A DNA stretch of 64,000 bases, taken from NCBI GenBank assembly GCA_017446685.1, contig JAFSQI010000127.1:1-64000 (forward strand). The letters are read 5' to 3'. The notes beneath the pieces are model-generated. The model made no database searches and was not told the origin of the DNA. It saw nothing but the letters and a program-made list of their open reading frames with translations. Position numbers and translations under genes: made by a program. Source of the stretch: Butyrivibrio sp. GTDB taxonomy: Bacteria > Bacillota > Clostridia > Lachnospirales > Lachnospiraceae. Shown piece by piece: positions 11,712-20,873 of this stretch (position 1 is its first letter; each line of letters begins with the position of its first letter).

Positions 11712-12758
11712 TTATCTTCGCCCTGAAACGAAATAATTATAGCAACTGCCCTCAGTTGAAACCATACATGCCCCATGAGCATTATCCGGTGTACAATTCT
11801 TTCCGAATAAAGGACACTCGTTTGGCTTAACCTTTCCTACAAGTACACTGGCGCAGCTGCATCCCGGTGGCATATGATCCTCATCAAGACCAAAACTTCC
11901 GGCATCATACTCTTTGTACTCATCTCTAAGTATCATTCCGGAATCATGTATAGTTCCCATTCCGCGCCATGCAGAATCCGCTTTAGTAAAATATTTATCT
12001 ACAAGTTCTCTGGCCTTCACGTTTCCATCTTCAGTAACGACATTTTTATATAGATTTTTTATTCCGGACTTTCCCTTCATAGAAATGAGAGCATAAATTG
12101 TCAAAAGCAGCTGTGCTCCTTCAAAACCGGAAACCACAAAAGGAATAGACAGTTCATCTGAAAGCTCTTTGAAAACATTGCTTCCGGTAATAGCTGCTAC
12201 ATGCCCCGGAGCAATAAAACCGTCAATGCCTCCACCATTCCTGACTACCCATCTTATAACCTGTGGCATAGTTTTAAGTGAAGTCAAAAGCTTTAGATTG
12301 TGAATATTTTGCTCCTGAGCTTCTTTAATGAGCATAGCATAAACAGGTGTAGTTGTCTCAAAACCAATCGCTGCAAAAACATAAATATGATTTGGATCAT
12401 TTTTTGCCAGACTTATTGTTTCCATTGGAGAATAAACCATCCTGACATGAGCTCCATCAGCTTTTGCATCAGCCAATGACTTATTAGTTCCCTTTACTCT
12501 GATAAGATCACCGAAAGTAAGAACAATAGTATCAACGCGCATAGAAAGCTCAATAAGCTTATCAATTACGGCAGTAACTGTTACACAGACAGGACAACCG
12601 GGACCTGAAATAAGTTTTATCTTAGGAGAAAGCATTGATGGGATACCATTTTCAGAAATAGCAGCAGTATGCGTTCCACATACTTCCATAATTCTTATTT
12701 CTTCACCGTCATATTCCTTTAAAGCTCTCACAATATCTTTAATATCCATATTTTGCAT
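11712..12758 (-). CDS. hypD: Hydrogenase maturation protein HypD
   Basis: 348 residues. HypD is the iron-sulfur scaffold on which the Fe(CN)2CO unit is built together with HypC. The conserved EVCGTHT, GPGCPVC, FAAIGFETTTP and APGHV motifs and the C-terminal Cys cluster (PPGCSCASVL ... CPLFGKNC) that binds the [4Fe-4S] centre are all visible. The ATG at 12758 follows the hypC stop codon by one base, which suggests translational coupling. Only slightly downstream alternatives such as the Met at residue 4 exist. Confidence 0.97.
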   Translation of the reverse strand: MQNMDIKDIVRALKEYDGEEIRIMEVCGTHTAAISENGIPSMLSPKIKLISGPGCPVCVTVTAVIDKLIELSMRVDTIVLTFGDLIRVKGTNKSLADAKADGAHVRMVYSPMETISLAKNDPNHIYVFAAIGFETTTPVYAMLIKEAQEQNIHNLKLLTSLKTMPQVIRWVVRNGGGIDGFIAPGHVAAITGSNVFKELSDELSIPFVVSGFEGAQLLLTIYALISMKGKSGIKNLYKNVVTEDGNVKARELVDKYFTKADSAWRGMGTIHDSGMILRDEYKEYDAGSFGLDEDHMPPGCSCASVLVGKVKPNECPLFGKNCTPDNAHGACMVSTEGSCYNYFVSGRR

Positions 12759-12759
12759 A

Positions 12760-12978
12760 TTAAATCGTAAGCCCCTCTATCTCTTTAAATAGTTCATTCA
12801 TTTCATCAGCCAATTCATCATCCATCGTCTGTATAATACATCCGGCATGGACAAGCACTTTATCTCCCACTTTAACATTGACAAGACCAGCTTCTGCCTT
12901 GACAATATTTCCGCTAAAATCAACTGTTGCCTTAGTCCCTTCTAATTTAATAACTGTACCAGGTATAGCTACACACAT
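12760..12978 (-). CDS. hypC: Hydrogenase assembly chaperone HypC
   Basis: 72 residues. HypC partners HypD in assembling the iron ligands and delivers them to the large subunit; its N-terminal Cys is essential. The hallmark MCVAIPG start is exact, with Cys2 exposed after Met removal. The frame is open further upstream to 13110 inside hypF, but MCVAIPG fixes the start at 12978, 7 nt after the hypF stop. The acidic C terminus is normal for the family. Confidence 0.96.
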   Translation of the reverse strand: MCVAIPGTVIKLEGTKATVDFSGNIVKAEAGLVNVKVGDKVLVHAGCIIQTMDDELADEMNELFKEIEGLTI

Positions 12979-12985
12979 AATTATC

Positions 12986-15331
12986 TCACTTTCTTTTTTG
13001 AAGCATAAGACCATAATATGCCTGTCCCAATGAAATGCCGGAATCTCCGCATGGGACCATTTCATTTGTATAGACATCAAAATCTTCCGACCGAAGATTT
13101 TCAAATGCAAGCTTTAATAAAAGCCTGTTACCAAAAACTCCACCGGACAAACACACATTATTCTCTTTATACTTATCTCTTAATATAATACAGATATTTC
13201 TAATTGCATCTGCCAAAGCTATATGAAAAGAAAATGCAATTTCAGAAATGTCATATATGTTAGATTCATATAGTTTTCTAATTTTATCAAAAAAATCAGT
13301 CTGATCAAAATAGTAGTTATCAACTAATAATATACTAATATCAGGCGCTGTCAAATTGTTTTTATTATTGTCATAATATTTCCACGCTTCTTTTTCTAAA
13401 GCAATAGCACATTCCCCTTCAAATGAATTAAAATGCTTTATTTCAAGAAGTGAAGCTACAGCGTCAAACAACCGACCGACGCTGGAAGTATCATATGTAC
13501 CTATATTATTATCAAGTGCCGCTTTTACTAAAGGAGAAATTTTTTTGTCATTCTTATCCTTGGCATAAAAATAACATTCCTTTACCTGCTGTGCATTTTT
13601 GGGAGCATTATCTCCGCCGCAAAGTTTAATATATGAAAGCTTTGCTTCAAGCGAAAAATCAATTTCATTGCAGTAAAGGATTTCTCCGCCCCATATTTTT
13701 TGATCTGTACCATAGCCTGTTCCATCAAAAGCAATTCCTATACAAGAATAAAGCGATTTTTCAGCCATAACAGATAAAATATGAGCATGATGGTGCTGAA
13801 CCTGATATAATGGAATACTCTTAAACTCAGAAAGCTCTTTGGCCATCCTGGTTGAAAAATATAAAGGATGCATATCACAAATAATAATATCTTCGTTGAA
13901 ATCAAATATTTCTGATATTTTTTTACGTAAATCCTCGCTATTCTTTTTTATATCAAGACCTTTCAAATCACCCAAAAAAGGAGATGTAATAATTCTTTCC
14001 TTCCTGGCAATAGAAAAAGTATTTTTAAGATCACCGCCAAAAGCTAATATATTTTTATCTAAATCCAAAAAATCATTTCGCTTTATCATTAAAGGCAGAG
14101 GAAAATAGCCTCTTGATCTTCTGTTAAATGAAATCAATTCACTATTTTCAGATAATTCTGTCACGAATGCCACAGAATCATCTTGAGGTATATTAATTTT
14201 TCTCTTATGAAAAAGACAATATTTTATTGAATTTTTAAATCTCTCATCAAACTTTTCTTCAGAAATTATTATCGGTTCATCGGAAATATTCGCACTCGTA
14301 ACAATTAGTGGTCCAACTTCATCACACAAAATCCTATGGATACCACAGGAAGGCAAAAAAGCACCTATATATCTACTGTCTTTGCATACTTCATACGAAA
14401 AATCATATCTTTTTCTTAAAAGAACAATCGGTCTGGCAGAACTTTGTAATAATGTCGCCTCTCTTTCGCTGACAAAACAATATTTTCTTATGTCGAAAAT
14501 AGTTGAAAACATTACCGCAAATGGTTTGTTTTCTCTTCCTTTACAATGCCTCAATAAAAGAGCTGCATTATCATCAGGTCTTCCGATAAGTTGATAACCA
14601 GACATGCCCTTAAGCCCAATTATCTCATCTTTTTTAAGTGCAGTTATTGCAGATAAAACAGCATCCTGCCCATCAAGAATTTTATAATTTCCATCAGAAT
14701 CATAAAACTTCAAATAATATTGAGGTCCACAGTCAAAGCATGAAATAGTTTGCGCATGTCTACGCCTGCCATCAAGATAATCTTTACCACATGAACTACA
14801 CATTTTAAATGATCGCATAACAGTGTTGTCTCTGTCATAGGGCAATTTATCTAAAATACTAATTCGTGGTCCGCAACCGGCACAGCTAATTAAAGGATAA
14901 CCATATCTTCTGTCTTTTTTATCAAGCATTTCATTAAGACAGTCATCACAAATTCCAATATCAGGTAAAAAAACCGGAAGTTGATCCTTTAATGTGACTT
15001 CGGAACTATTTAAAATCCTAAATTTTCCAGTGTGAATTATGCTATCATCTTCATTTTTTTCATCAATGATCAAATTACCAGCTTCATCTACAGAGACATC
15101 ATTAAAGGGAATCTTTTCGACATCCAAAATAAAAGCACCTGAAGGATGCTCATTTCGTATCATATGGGTAAAACTATTTACCCGTGATTCATCTCCGGAA
15201 ATGAGAATATCAACAGCTGCCCCAATATTCTTAACATAGCCACTTAAACCATATTCAGTTGCTTTTTTTAATACAAAGGGGCGATATCCAACACCTTGTA
15301 CCGCCCCTTTAACTCTAATCTTTATAATCAT
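12986..15331 (-). CDS. hypF: Carbamoyltransferase HypF
   Basis: 781 residues, full length. HypF makes the carbamoyl group from carbamoyl phosphate and ATP and transfers it to HypE. Domains in order: acylphosphatase-like (1-90, KGAVQGVGYRPFV), two zinc fingers (Cys128/131 with 150/153, Cys178/181 with 198/201), a YrdC-like carbamoyl-adenylate domain (about 205-395), and a Kae1-like transferase domain with HHHAH and GIAFDGTGYG motifs. It begins 14 nt after echF and is followed directly by hypC, so the maturation genes are cotranscribed with the hydrogenase they serve. Confidence 0.97.
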   Translation of the reverse strand: MIIKIRVKGAVQGVGYRPFVLKKATEYGLSGYVKNIGAAVDILISGDESRVNSFTHMIRNEHPSGAFILDVEKIPFNDVSVDEAGNLIIDEKNEDDSIIHTGKFRILNSSEVTLKDQLPVFLPDIGICDDCLNEMLDKKDRRYGYPLISCAGCGPRISILDKLPYDRDNTVMRSFKMCSSCGKDYLDGRRRHAQTISCFDCGPQYYLKFYDSDGNYKILDGQDAVLSAITALKKDEIIGLKGMSGYQLIGRPDDNAALLLRHCKGRENKPFAVMFSTIFDIRKYCFVSEREATLLQSSARPIVLLRKRYDFSYEVCKDSRYIGAFLPSCGIHRILCDEVGPLIVTSANISDEPIIISEEKFDERFKNSIKYCLFHKRKINIPQDDSVAFVTELSENSELISFNRRSRGYFPLPLMIKRNDFLDLDKNILAFGGDLKNTFSIARKERIITSPFLGDLKGLDIKKNSEDLRKKISEIFDFNEDIIICDMHPLYFSTRMAKELSEFKSIPLYQVQHHHAHILSVMAEKSLYSCIGIAFDGTGYGTDQKIWGGEILYCNEIDFSLEAKLSYIKLCGGDNAPKNAQQVKECYFYAKDKNDKKISPLVKAALDNNIGTYDTSSVGRLFDAVASLLEIKHFNSFEGECAIALEKEAWKYYDNNKNNLTAPDISILLVDNYYFDQTDFFDKIRKLYESNIYDISEIAFSFHIALADAIRNICIILRDKYKENNVCLSGGVFGNRLLLKLAFENLRSEDFDVYTNEMVPCGDSGISLGQAYYGLMLQKRK

Positions 15332-15344
15332 ATATTATGCTTTA

Positions 15345-15833
15345 TTACTGCTTATCATTAGCTGCATTCTGTTGAGGTGCAACATTTTGCTTAGGAGCAG
15401 CTTCCTGCTTAGCTTGAGCCGCCTGTGCAGCTTTTGCAGCAGCCGCAGCAGCTGCACGTTCTTTAGCAGCTTTCATAAGAGCTTCCTGTGCAGCAATAGC
15501 TTTTTCAGACTGTTTAAAGGTCTTTGTTACCTTTTCTTCTCCGGGTTCCTGGAAGCGAAGTCCCATAGAAAGAGACTTCTTAGGGCAATTATCAACACAG
15601 CATCTACACTGAATGCAACTCATAGGTCTGATAGACCATGTTTTTTCTGCCTTATCTACTGTTATAGCATGCGTTGGGCATTTTATAGAACATAAACCAC
15701 AAAGCACGCATAAATCCATATCATTTTCTACATGTCCTCTTGTACCGGCAGGATATTCCTTCTCAACCTTTCTGGTCTTAGGTTTTGATACAAGATTATG
15801 AAGAATTGTATTTTTAAAACTTACAAGTGCCAT
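15345..15833 (-). CDS. echF: Ech hydrogenase ferredoxin-like subunit EchF
   Basis: 162 residues. Two complete [4Fe-4S] motifs, Cys42/45/48/52 and Cys73/76/79/83, place it as the polyferredoxin subunit that passes electrons from reduced ferredoxin toward the catalytic dimer on the cytoplasmic face of the membrane. From about residue 120 the protein runs into an Ala/Gln/Lys-rich tail with a long alanine block (about 124-162) that has no place in the iron-sulfur fold. Related subunits usually stop near residue 120-130. A similar tail is found on EchC. It is 23 nt downstream of echE. Confidence 0.9.
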   Translation of the reverse strand: MALVSFKNTILHNLVSKPKTRKVEKEYPAGTRGHVENDMDLCVLCGLCSIKCPTHAITVDKAEKTWSIRPMSCIQCRCCVDNCPKKSLSMGLRFQEPGEEKVTKTFKQSEKAIAAQEALMKAAKERAAAAAAAKAAQAAQAKQEAAPKQNVAPQQNAANDKQ

Positions 15834-15856
15834 TATTAATCTCCTATCCTACCTTT

Positions 15857-16936
15857 TTATCTCTCTGTACAACTAATACAAGGATCAATTGTAAGTACAA
15901 GAATCGGTACATCAGCAAGGTCACATCCCTTAAGTGTCTCAACAAGACCTGCAAGGTTAGCAAAAGTGGGAGTTCTAACTCTCATTCTGTCGATAAACTT
16001 AGTTCCGTTAGCCTTAACATAGTAAAGCGCTTCTCCACGAGGCTGCTCAATACGCATCATGTACTCGCCGTTTGGCATTCCCTTGACAGGAACATCAATA
16101 TCGCCTGAAGGTATCTTATCAATACACTGCCTGATAATATCAAATGCCTGGAAAATCTCCTTGATTCGGCACTCAGTACGGGCATATGAATCACCATCAT
16201 TACTAACAATAGGCTCAAAATCAATATCACCATATGCACAGTATCCAGTACTTCTGATATCTCTGGCAATACCACTTGCTCTCAGGAAAGGACCTGCACA
16301 TCCAAGTGCATCTGCCTGTTCTGCAGTAAGTATACCAACTCCACGAAGTCTTGTCTGAACGGCCATATCCTCAAGGAATGGCTTGGAAATGACCTTAAGA
16401 TCTTCTTCCATACGATTAATTCTCTGATAGAAATCCTTTAACATTTCATCAGGAACATCACGTCTGATACCACCAATCTTCATAACAGAGAAAATAACTC
16501 GTCCACCTGTAGACTGTTCAAACATATCAAGAGCTTCTTCTCTAAGTCTCCAACAATCCATATAAAGAGACTCAAATCCGAAAGCATCTGCTAAAAGTCC
16601 AAGCCAAAGCAGATGTGAATGAACTCTTGAAAGTTCTGACCAGATTGTTCTCAAATATCTCGCACGATCCGGAACCTCTATATCCATAATATGTTCAACA
16701 CATTCCGAATAACCAAGTCCGTGTCCGAGTGAGCAGATACCGCAAATACGCTCTGCAACATATACCATTTCATTAAAATCTTTTTTATCAACCAGCTTTT
16801 CAAGACCTCTGTGGATGAAACCAATAGAAGGGATAGCTTCTACAACTTTCTCATCCTCCATAACAAGATCCAGATGAATTGGCTCCGGAAGAACCGGATG
16901 CTGGGGTCCAAATGGAATTACACTTCTTGTAGACAT
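15857..16936 (-). CDS. echE: Ech [NiFe] hydrogenase large catalytic subunit EchE
   Basis: 359 residues. Both nickel-binding motifs are intact, RICGICSLGH (Cys65, Cys68, His72) and DPCISCTER (Cys353, Cys356), so this is a group 4 hydrogenase rather than a complex I NuoD homologue, which lacks them. It reduces protons with ferredoxin electrons, coupled to ion translocation by EchA/EchB. The protein ends three residues after Cys356, so the C-terminal peptide that hydrogenase endopeptidases remove in other groups is absent, and no such protease is needed or encoded nearby. It lies 15 nt downstream of echD. Confidence 0.95.
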   Translation of the reverse strand: MSTRSVIPFGPQHPVLPEPIHLDLVMEDEKVVEAIPSIGFIHRGLEKLVDKKDFNEMVYVAERICGICSLGHGLGYSECVEHIMDIEVPDRARYLRTIWSELSRVHSHLLWLGLLADAFGFESLYMDCWRLREEALDMFEQSTGGRVIFSVMKIGGIRRDVPDEMLKDFYQRINRMEEDLKVISKPFLEDMAVQTRLRGVGILTAEQADALGCAGPFLRASGIARDIRSTGYCAYGDIDFEPIVSNDGDSYARTECRIKEIFQAFDIIRQCIDKIPSGDIDVPVKGMPNGEYMMRIEQPRGEALYYVKANGTKFIDRMRVRTPTFANLAGLVETLKGCDLADVPILVLTIDPCISCTER

Positions 16937-16951
16937 TACAGTTCCTCCAAT

Positions 16952-17284
16952 TTATTTGAATGGTGTCTCTATCGCTGTACGATAAAGCTTGCCTTCAAAA
17001 TCTATATTGATCATCTTGACCTTAACACCGAATAAATCATGCATCTCATTCTCATAAATAAATGCACACGGATAAATACTTGTAATACTTGAAATTTCCT
17101 GTTCCTCCGGAAGAGTAATCTTGAGCTGCTTAACCTCTAAATCTTTTCCAAAAGAATAAATTAGCTCATATCCGTCAGGAATACGTGTAGCACACTGCTG
17201 CATAAGATGATATCCATTAAACTTAAGCTTTTGTGACTCATCAATAACGTTATGAGGATCTATATTTATAAACTCTGTATTCAT
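16952..17284 (-). CDS. echD: Ech hydrogenase subunit EchD (NuoC-like)
   Basis: 110 residues, short like other EchD proteins and homologous to the 30-kDa complex I subunit NuoC. The conserved segment ITSIYPCAFIYENEMHDLFGVK is present near the C terminus (complex I has ...ERExxDLfGI). It packs against the large subunit and carries no cofactor. It overlaps the last base of the echC stop codon (position 17284 is shared), indicating translational coupling. Confidence 0.88.
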   Translation of the reverse strand: MNTEFINIDPHNVIDESQKLKFNGYHLMQQCATRIPDGYELIYSFGKDLEVKQLKITLPEEQEISSITSIYPCAFIYENEMHDLFGVKVKMINIDFEGKLYRTAIETPFK

Positions 17285-17970
17285 CAGCCATTTTCTCCTT
17301 TCACGTTATTATCCGCAGCCTTAGGCTGTGCAGCAGGAGCAGCACTTGCCATAGCTGCCTTAGGAGCAGCTGCATTAACCGGCTTAGGTGCAGGCTTTGC
17401 AGTAGCCTTGATTTTTTCTTCAGCCTGCTGTCTAAGAGCTTCTTCTGTAAGAACTGCATCATACTGTGTACTAGGATCATAGTCGTCTGCAGTCATATGA
17501 ATAGCAATTTTGCTATAATCAACAGTACAATATCCGGCCTTCATTGATTCCTTAAGTTTCTTTCTCTTTTCTTCAAGAATACCAACAGCCTTTACTACAC
17601 CTTCTATAAGAGCTTCAGGTCTTACAGCACATCCGGGTACATAAACATCTACAGGAACAACCTTATCAGCACCACCCAAAATATTGTAGCACTCTTTAAA
17701 AATACCACCGTCACAGGCACAGATTCCGCATGCAACTACTACCTTTGGGTCAGGCATCATATTGTAAAGCTGTCTGACTACAGGTGCTGTCTGAGCATTA
17801 ATACCTCCTGTCAGAAGAAGTACATCAGCGTGCTTAGGATTACCGGTATTGATAATGCCAAAACGCTCAACATCATAAAGAGGAGTCATTGTGGCAAGTA
17901 CTTCTATATCACAGCCATTACAGCTGGAGCCATCATAATGTAACACCCAAGGTGATTTAGAAATATTCAT
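17284..17970 (-). CDS. echC: Ech hydrogenase small subunit EchC (NuoB-like)
   Basis: 228 residues. It holds the proximal [4Fe-4S] cluster next to the nickel site; the four ligands are visible as Cys17, Cys20, Cys81 and Cys114 (SSCNGC, ACGIC, VPGC). The core ends near residue 150, the normal size for EchC. It is followed by about 75 extra residues: a linker, then a Pro/Ala/Lys-rich low-complexity tail (about 188-228). The extension is unusual for this small subunit and mirrors the tail on EchF. It starts 23 nt after the echB stop codon. Confidence 0.93.
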   Translation of the reverse strand: MNISKSPWVLHYDGSSCNGCDIEVLATMTPLYDVERFGIINTGNPKHADVLLLTGGINAQTAPVVRQLYNMMPDPKVVVACGICACDGGIFKECYNILGGADKVVPVDVYVPGCAVRPEALIEGVVKAVGILEEKRKKLKESMKAGYCTVDYSKIAIHMTADDYDPSTQYDAVLTEEALRQQAEEKIKATAKPAPKPVNAAAPKAAMASAAPAAQPKAADNNVKGENG

Positions 17971-17993
17971 TATCTTCCATTCCCTTCTTAAAC

Positions 17994-18863
17994 TTATTTT
18001 AAAACATTTAAAATTAACAGATTAGTTCCTGCAAATACAAGGATAACGCTCCATGTAACAATAAGCATAGTCTTGTACTTAACACGTGGGAACAGATTGT
18101 CAATAAGCGTGCACAGGAAAAATACTACAGCGCATGAAATAATAGCCCAAATACGGCTGATTGGATTAGCAGTAATAAAGAACATACCAACTATACCAAG
18201 CATAAGAACAACGTCGTACCATTCAGCTATCTCAACTAATGCAAGGTTACTACCGGAAAGGTCAGTTGTAAGTCCCTTAACCATTTCCTGGTGCATATGA
18301 TGAGAAGTACTAAGATCAAATGGTGACTTACGAAGCTTGATGATCAAAATAAATACAAATCCGATAAAGAATCCTGGAATCTGTACAATAGCAGGAACCT
18401 GCGTTCTAATCAGATCATCCACCATAAAGCTTCCGTTTGCATAGTAAAAACCAATAGCAACAAGAAGTGTCATAGGCTCATAACACATCATCTGCAGAAG
18501 TTCACGCTGTGCACCCATGATACTATAAGGTCCGTTAGTTGAAAAAGCTGCAAGTACAAGCATAACTTCAGACATTGATAAAGCAAAGAATACAAGAAGC
18601 ATATCTCCGCCTGCAAAGAAAAGTGTTCCGGTAAAGATAGTAAAAATAAGATATACTGTCACAAATAATACCTGAATACTATTAACAACGGTTGTCTGCT
18701 TGTGCAAAAGCTTATTTACATCATAAAAAGGCTGAAATACAGGAGGCCCCTGTCTTCCCTGCATCCTTGCAGAAACAACCCTGTCTAATCCTGAAAGCAT
18801 TCCACCGATTAACGGTGCCAAAAGTATATAAATTAAAGCTTTAACTATCATCCATGCAGTCAT
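17994..18863 (-). CDS. echB: Ech hydrogenase membrane subunit EchB (NuoH-like)
   Basis: 289 residues with about eight hydrophobic segments. It corresponds to NuoH, the membrane subunit that connects the catalytic arm to the ion-pumping arm; SGLDRVVSARMQGRQGPP is the family signature near the N terminus. The chosen ATG at 18863 overlaps the echA stop (TAATG) and has GGAGGT 9 nt upstream. The frame is open further upstream into echA, but that extension lacks homology. Confidence 0.93.
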   Translation of the reverse strand: MTAWMIVKALIYILLAPLIGGMLSGLDRVVSARMQGRQGPPVFQPFYDVNKLLHKQTTVVNSIQVLFVTVYLIFTIFTGTLFFAGGDMLLVFFALSMSEVMLVLAAFSTNGPYSIMGAQRELLQMMCYEPMTLLVAIGFYYANGSFMVDDLIRTQVPAIVQIPGFFIGFVFILIIKLRKSPFDLSTSHHMHQEMVKGLTTDLSGSNLALVEIAEWYDVVLMLGIVGMFFITANPISRIWAIISCAVVFFLCTLIDNLFPRVKYKTMLIVTWSVILVFAGTNLLILNVLK

Positions 18864-20788
18864 TAGATAGCACCTCCAACTACAACAATAAGCATTACCA
18901 GAACGAGAACTGTTGAAATCCAGATACATGGCCATAAGAGTTTCTTCTCTCCGAAAAAGTCCTCCATGTACCAGTTAGACATATAAAGCGCTCTCTCTTT
19001 ACCGAAGGAATCAATGTAATGTCTGTCGTCTCCGGCATTTACACCAGCAACATATGACATTGTCATCTTGGAATTCTTACCGATTGACAGGAATCTTGAA
19101 CCGATAGGAATAGCAAATATCATTGCAACCATTATCATCATGATAATTACATCACTTCCGCCAATTACGTCAGGAATATTAGTATGGAAAGCCTCATCAA
19201 GAATAGGCTGAATCATATGTGCTGACATCCATGGGAATGCGAAGCACATAACAATGATCATCGTAGTCAAAGGAAGCATTGATACCATCTCACTTCTTGG
19301 AGTGATGTCTTCAAGTTCAAATGACTGGTGAATTACAGTACAAATCTTTCCAAGCCATTTTGCCCAATAAAACAGTGTACTTCCTGAACCAAATACAAGG
19401 AAAAGAACAAGCCATACGGAACCTGAATCAACGAATGATTTAAGTGCAGCCCACTTAGAAACAAGCATTCCGAATGGAGCCATAAACATACCACAAATTC
19501 CGATAATCATAATAAATGCAAGTCTTGGAAGTTTAATAATTAGACCATGCATATCCTCAATATCACGACTGTGCATACAGTTTTCAATGTCACCAACAGT
19601 CTGGAACAAAAGCGACTTAGACACAGCATGGAAAAGAACAAGCATAACAGCAGCCCAAACACCCTCTGTTGTACCTGTGCCTGCACAGGCAGTTATAAGT
19701 CCAAGGTTTGAGATTGTTGAATAAGCAAGAACCTTCTTTCCATCGCTTACTGTAATAGCAAGAAGTGAAGCAACAAAGAAAGTAAATCCACCAATAACTG
19801 TAATCATTACACCTGTAAGTGTGCCTTCCATAACAGGTGATAATCTTATGAGCATGTACACACCAATCTTAACCATTGTTGCTGAATGAAGAAGTGCACT
19901 GGAAGGAGTAGGCGCAACCATCGCTCCAAGAAGCCATCTTGAAAATGGGAACTGTGCACTCTTTGTCAGAGCAGCAAATGCAAACAAGGTAACAGGAACA
20001 ATAACTGTAATAGTTCCATTCACATCAGTAACCTGACTGAGATTTGAAATACCAAGTGCAATATTGCAATACATAAGTCCTGCAGCAAAGCCACAGCCAC
20101 CTAAAAGGTTCATCCACAGAGCTCTAAAGGAATTATCAACTGCTTCCTGTGTTCTTGTATAACCAATCATAAGGAATGAACATACACTTGTTATTTCCCA
20201 GAAGAAATAAATCCAACCAAGATTATCAGAAGAAATAAGCCCAAACATTGCTCCAAGAAATACAAACATAAGAGCAAGGAAATAGTTTGAACGATCCTGC
20301 ACATCAGTATGATGATGATGATAATCTTTCATATAGCCGGATGCATAAATACAAATAAGTATACCTACAATACCAACTATCAAATACATTACAGCTGCAA
20401 AAGTATCAATACGAAAATGCGTATTTCCTTCTACAACTCTTCCTGAAAGATCCATCCATAAAACAGGAATAGTTCCTACAAGAGATAAAAGAATTGCATA
20501 GATTTTTTTGTATTTGATACTGAGGAAGCAAACCAGACACATCAAAAAGATTTCTCCCGCAATAACAAACTTATCGGGTATATGTGTTTCTGTTAAATAC
20601 ATATACTGCGAAGTATCACCGGACATAAGTACATTTACGGCAACATAAACAGCAGCGATCATAATTGTAAATCCACCTAAAATGATCACAATACTTCTCA
20701 GAGGAGTTGCTTCCTTCTGAATGAATATCAATGCCGCAAGTACGAAAGGAAATAGAATAAGAAAATTTACTACATTTGGAATAGCCAA
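18863..20788 (-). CDS. echA: Ech hydrogenase membrane subunit EchA (NuoL-like)
   Basis: 641 residues, very hydrophobic with about 16 membrane spans, matching the antiporter-like NuoL/MrpA-type subunit that moves H+ or Na+. The conserved region SAQFPFSRWLLGAMVAPTPSSALLHSATMVKIGVY contains the Lys and His residues of the ion channel. The start codon is TTG at 20788, with AAAGGGG 9 nt upstream; an ATG at 20793 is out of frame. It is the first hydrogenase gene, 85 nt downstream of the CsoR-type regulator. Confidence 0.93.
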   Translation of the reverse strand: MAIPNVVNFLILFPFVLAALIFIQKEATPLRSIVIILGGFTIMIAAVYVAVNVLMSGDTSQYMYLTETHIPDKFVIAGEIFLMCLVCFLSIKYKKIYAILLSLVGTIPVLWMDLSGRVVEGNTHFRIDTFAAVMYLIVGIVGILICIYASGYMKDYHHHHTDVQDRSNYFLALMFVFLGAMFGLISSDNLGWIYFFWEITSVCSFLMIGYTRTQEAVDNSFRALWMNLLGGCGFAAGLMYCNIALGISNLSQVTDVNGTITVIVPVTLFAFAALTKSAQFPFSRWLLGAMVAPTPSSALLHSATMVKIGVYMLIRLSPVMEGTLTGVMITVIGGFTFFVASLLAITVSDGKKVLAYSTISNLGLITACAGTGTTEGVWAAVMLVLFHAVSKSLLFQTVGDIENCMHSRDIEDMHGLIIKLPRLAFIMIIGICGMFMAPFGMLVSKWAALKSFVDSGSVWLVLFLVFGSGSTLFYWAKWLGKICTVIHQSFELEDITPRSEMVSMLPLTTMIIVMCFAFPWMSAHMIQPILDEAFHTNIPDVIGGSDVIIMMIMVAMIFAIPIGSRFLSIGKNSKMTMSYVAGVNAGDDRHYIDSFGKERALYMSNWYMEDFFGEKKLLWPCIWISTVLVLVMLIVVVGGAI

Positions 20789-20873
20789 GGCATTACACCC
20801 CTTTCACATACATTTTTTTCACTCAGGACATGAGAGTAAAACAAAGGCTCTTATTGAACACATGCCCGAATGA

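Noticed and set aside
18863-18935. Longer echB starting upstream in echA
   Set aside because: The ATG at 18863 has an ideal GGAGGT site and matches homologues; the extension overlaps conserved echA codons.
15857-20788. Block could be respiratory complex I
   Set aside because: EchE retains all four nickel-ligand cysteines, NuoEFG and NuoAJK genes are absent, and hyp genes follow directly, so it is a group 4 hydrogenase.
20789-20873. Possible terminator between csoR and echA
   Set aside because: A weak 7-bp pairing around GGGCATG/CATGTCC exists but is not followed by a T-run.
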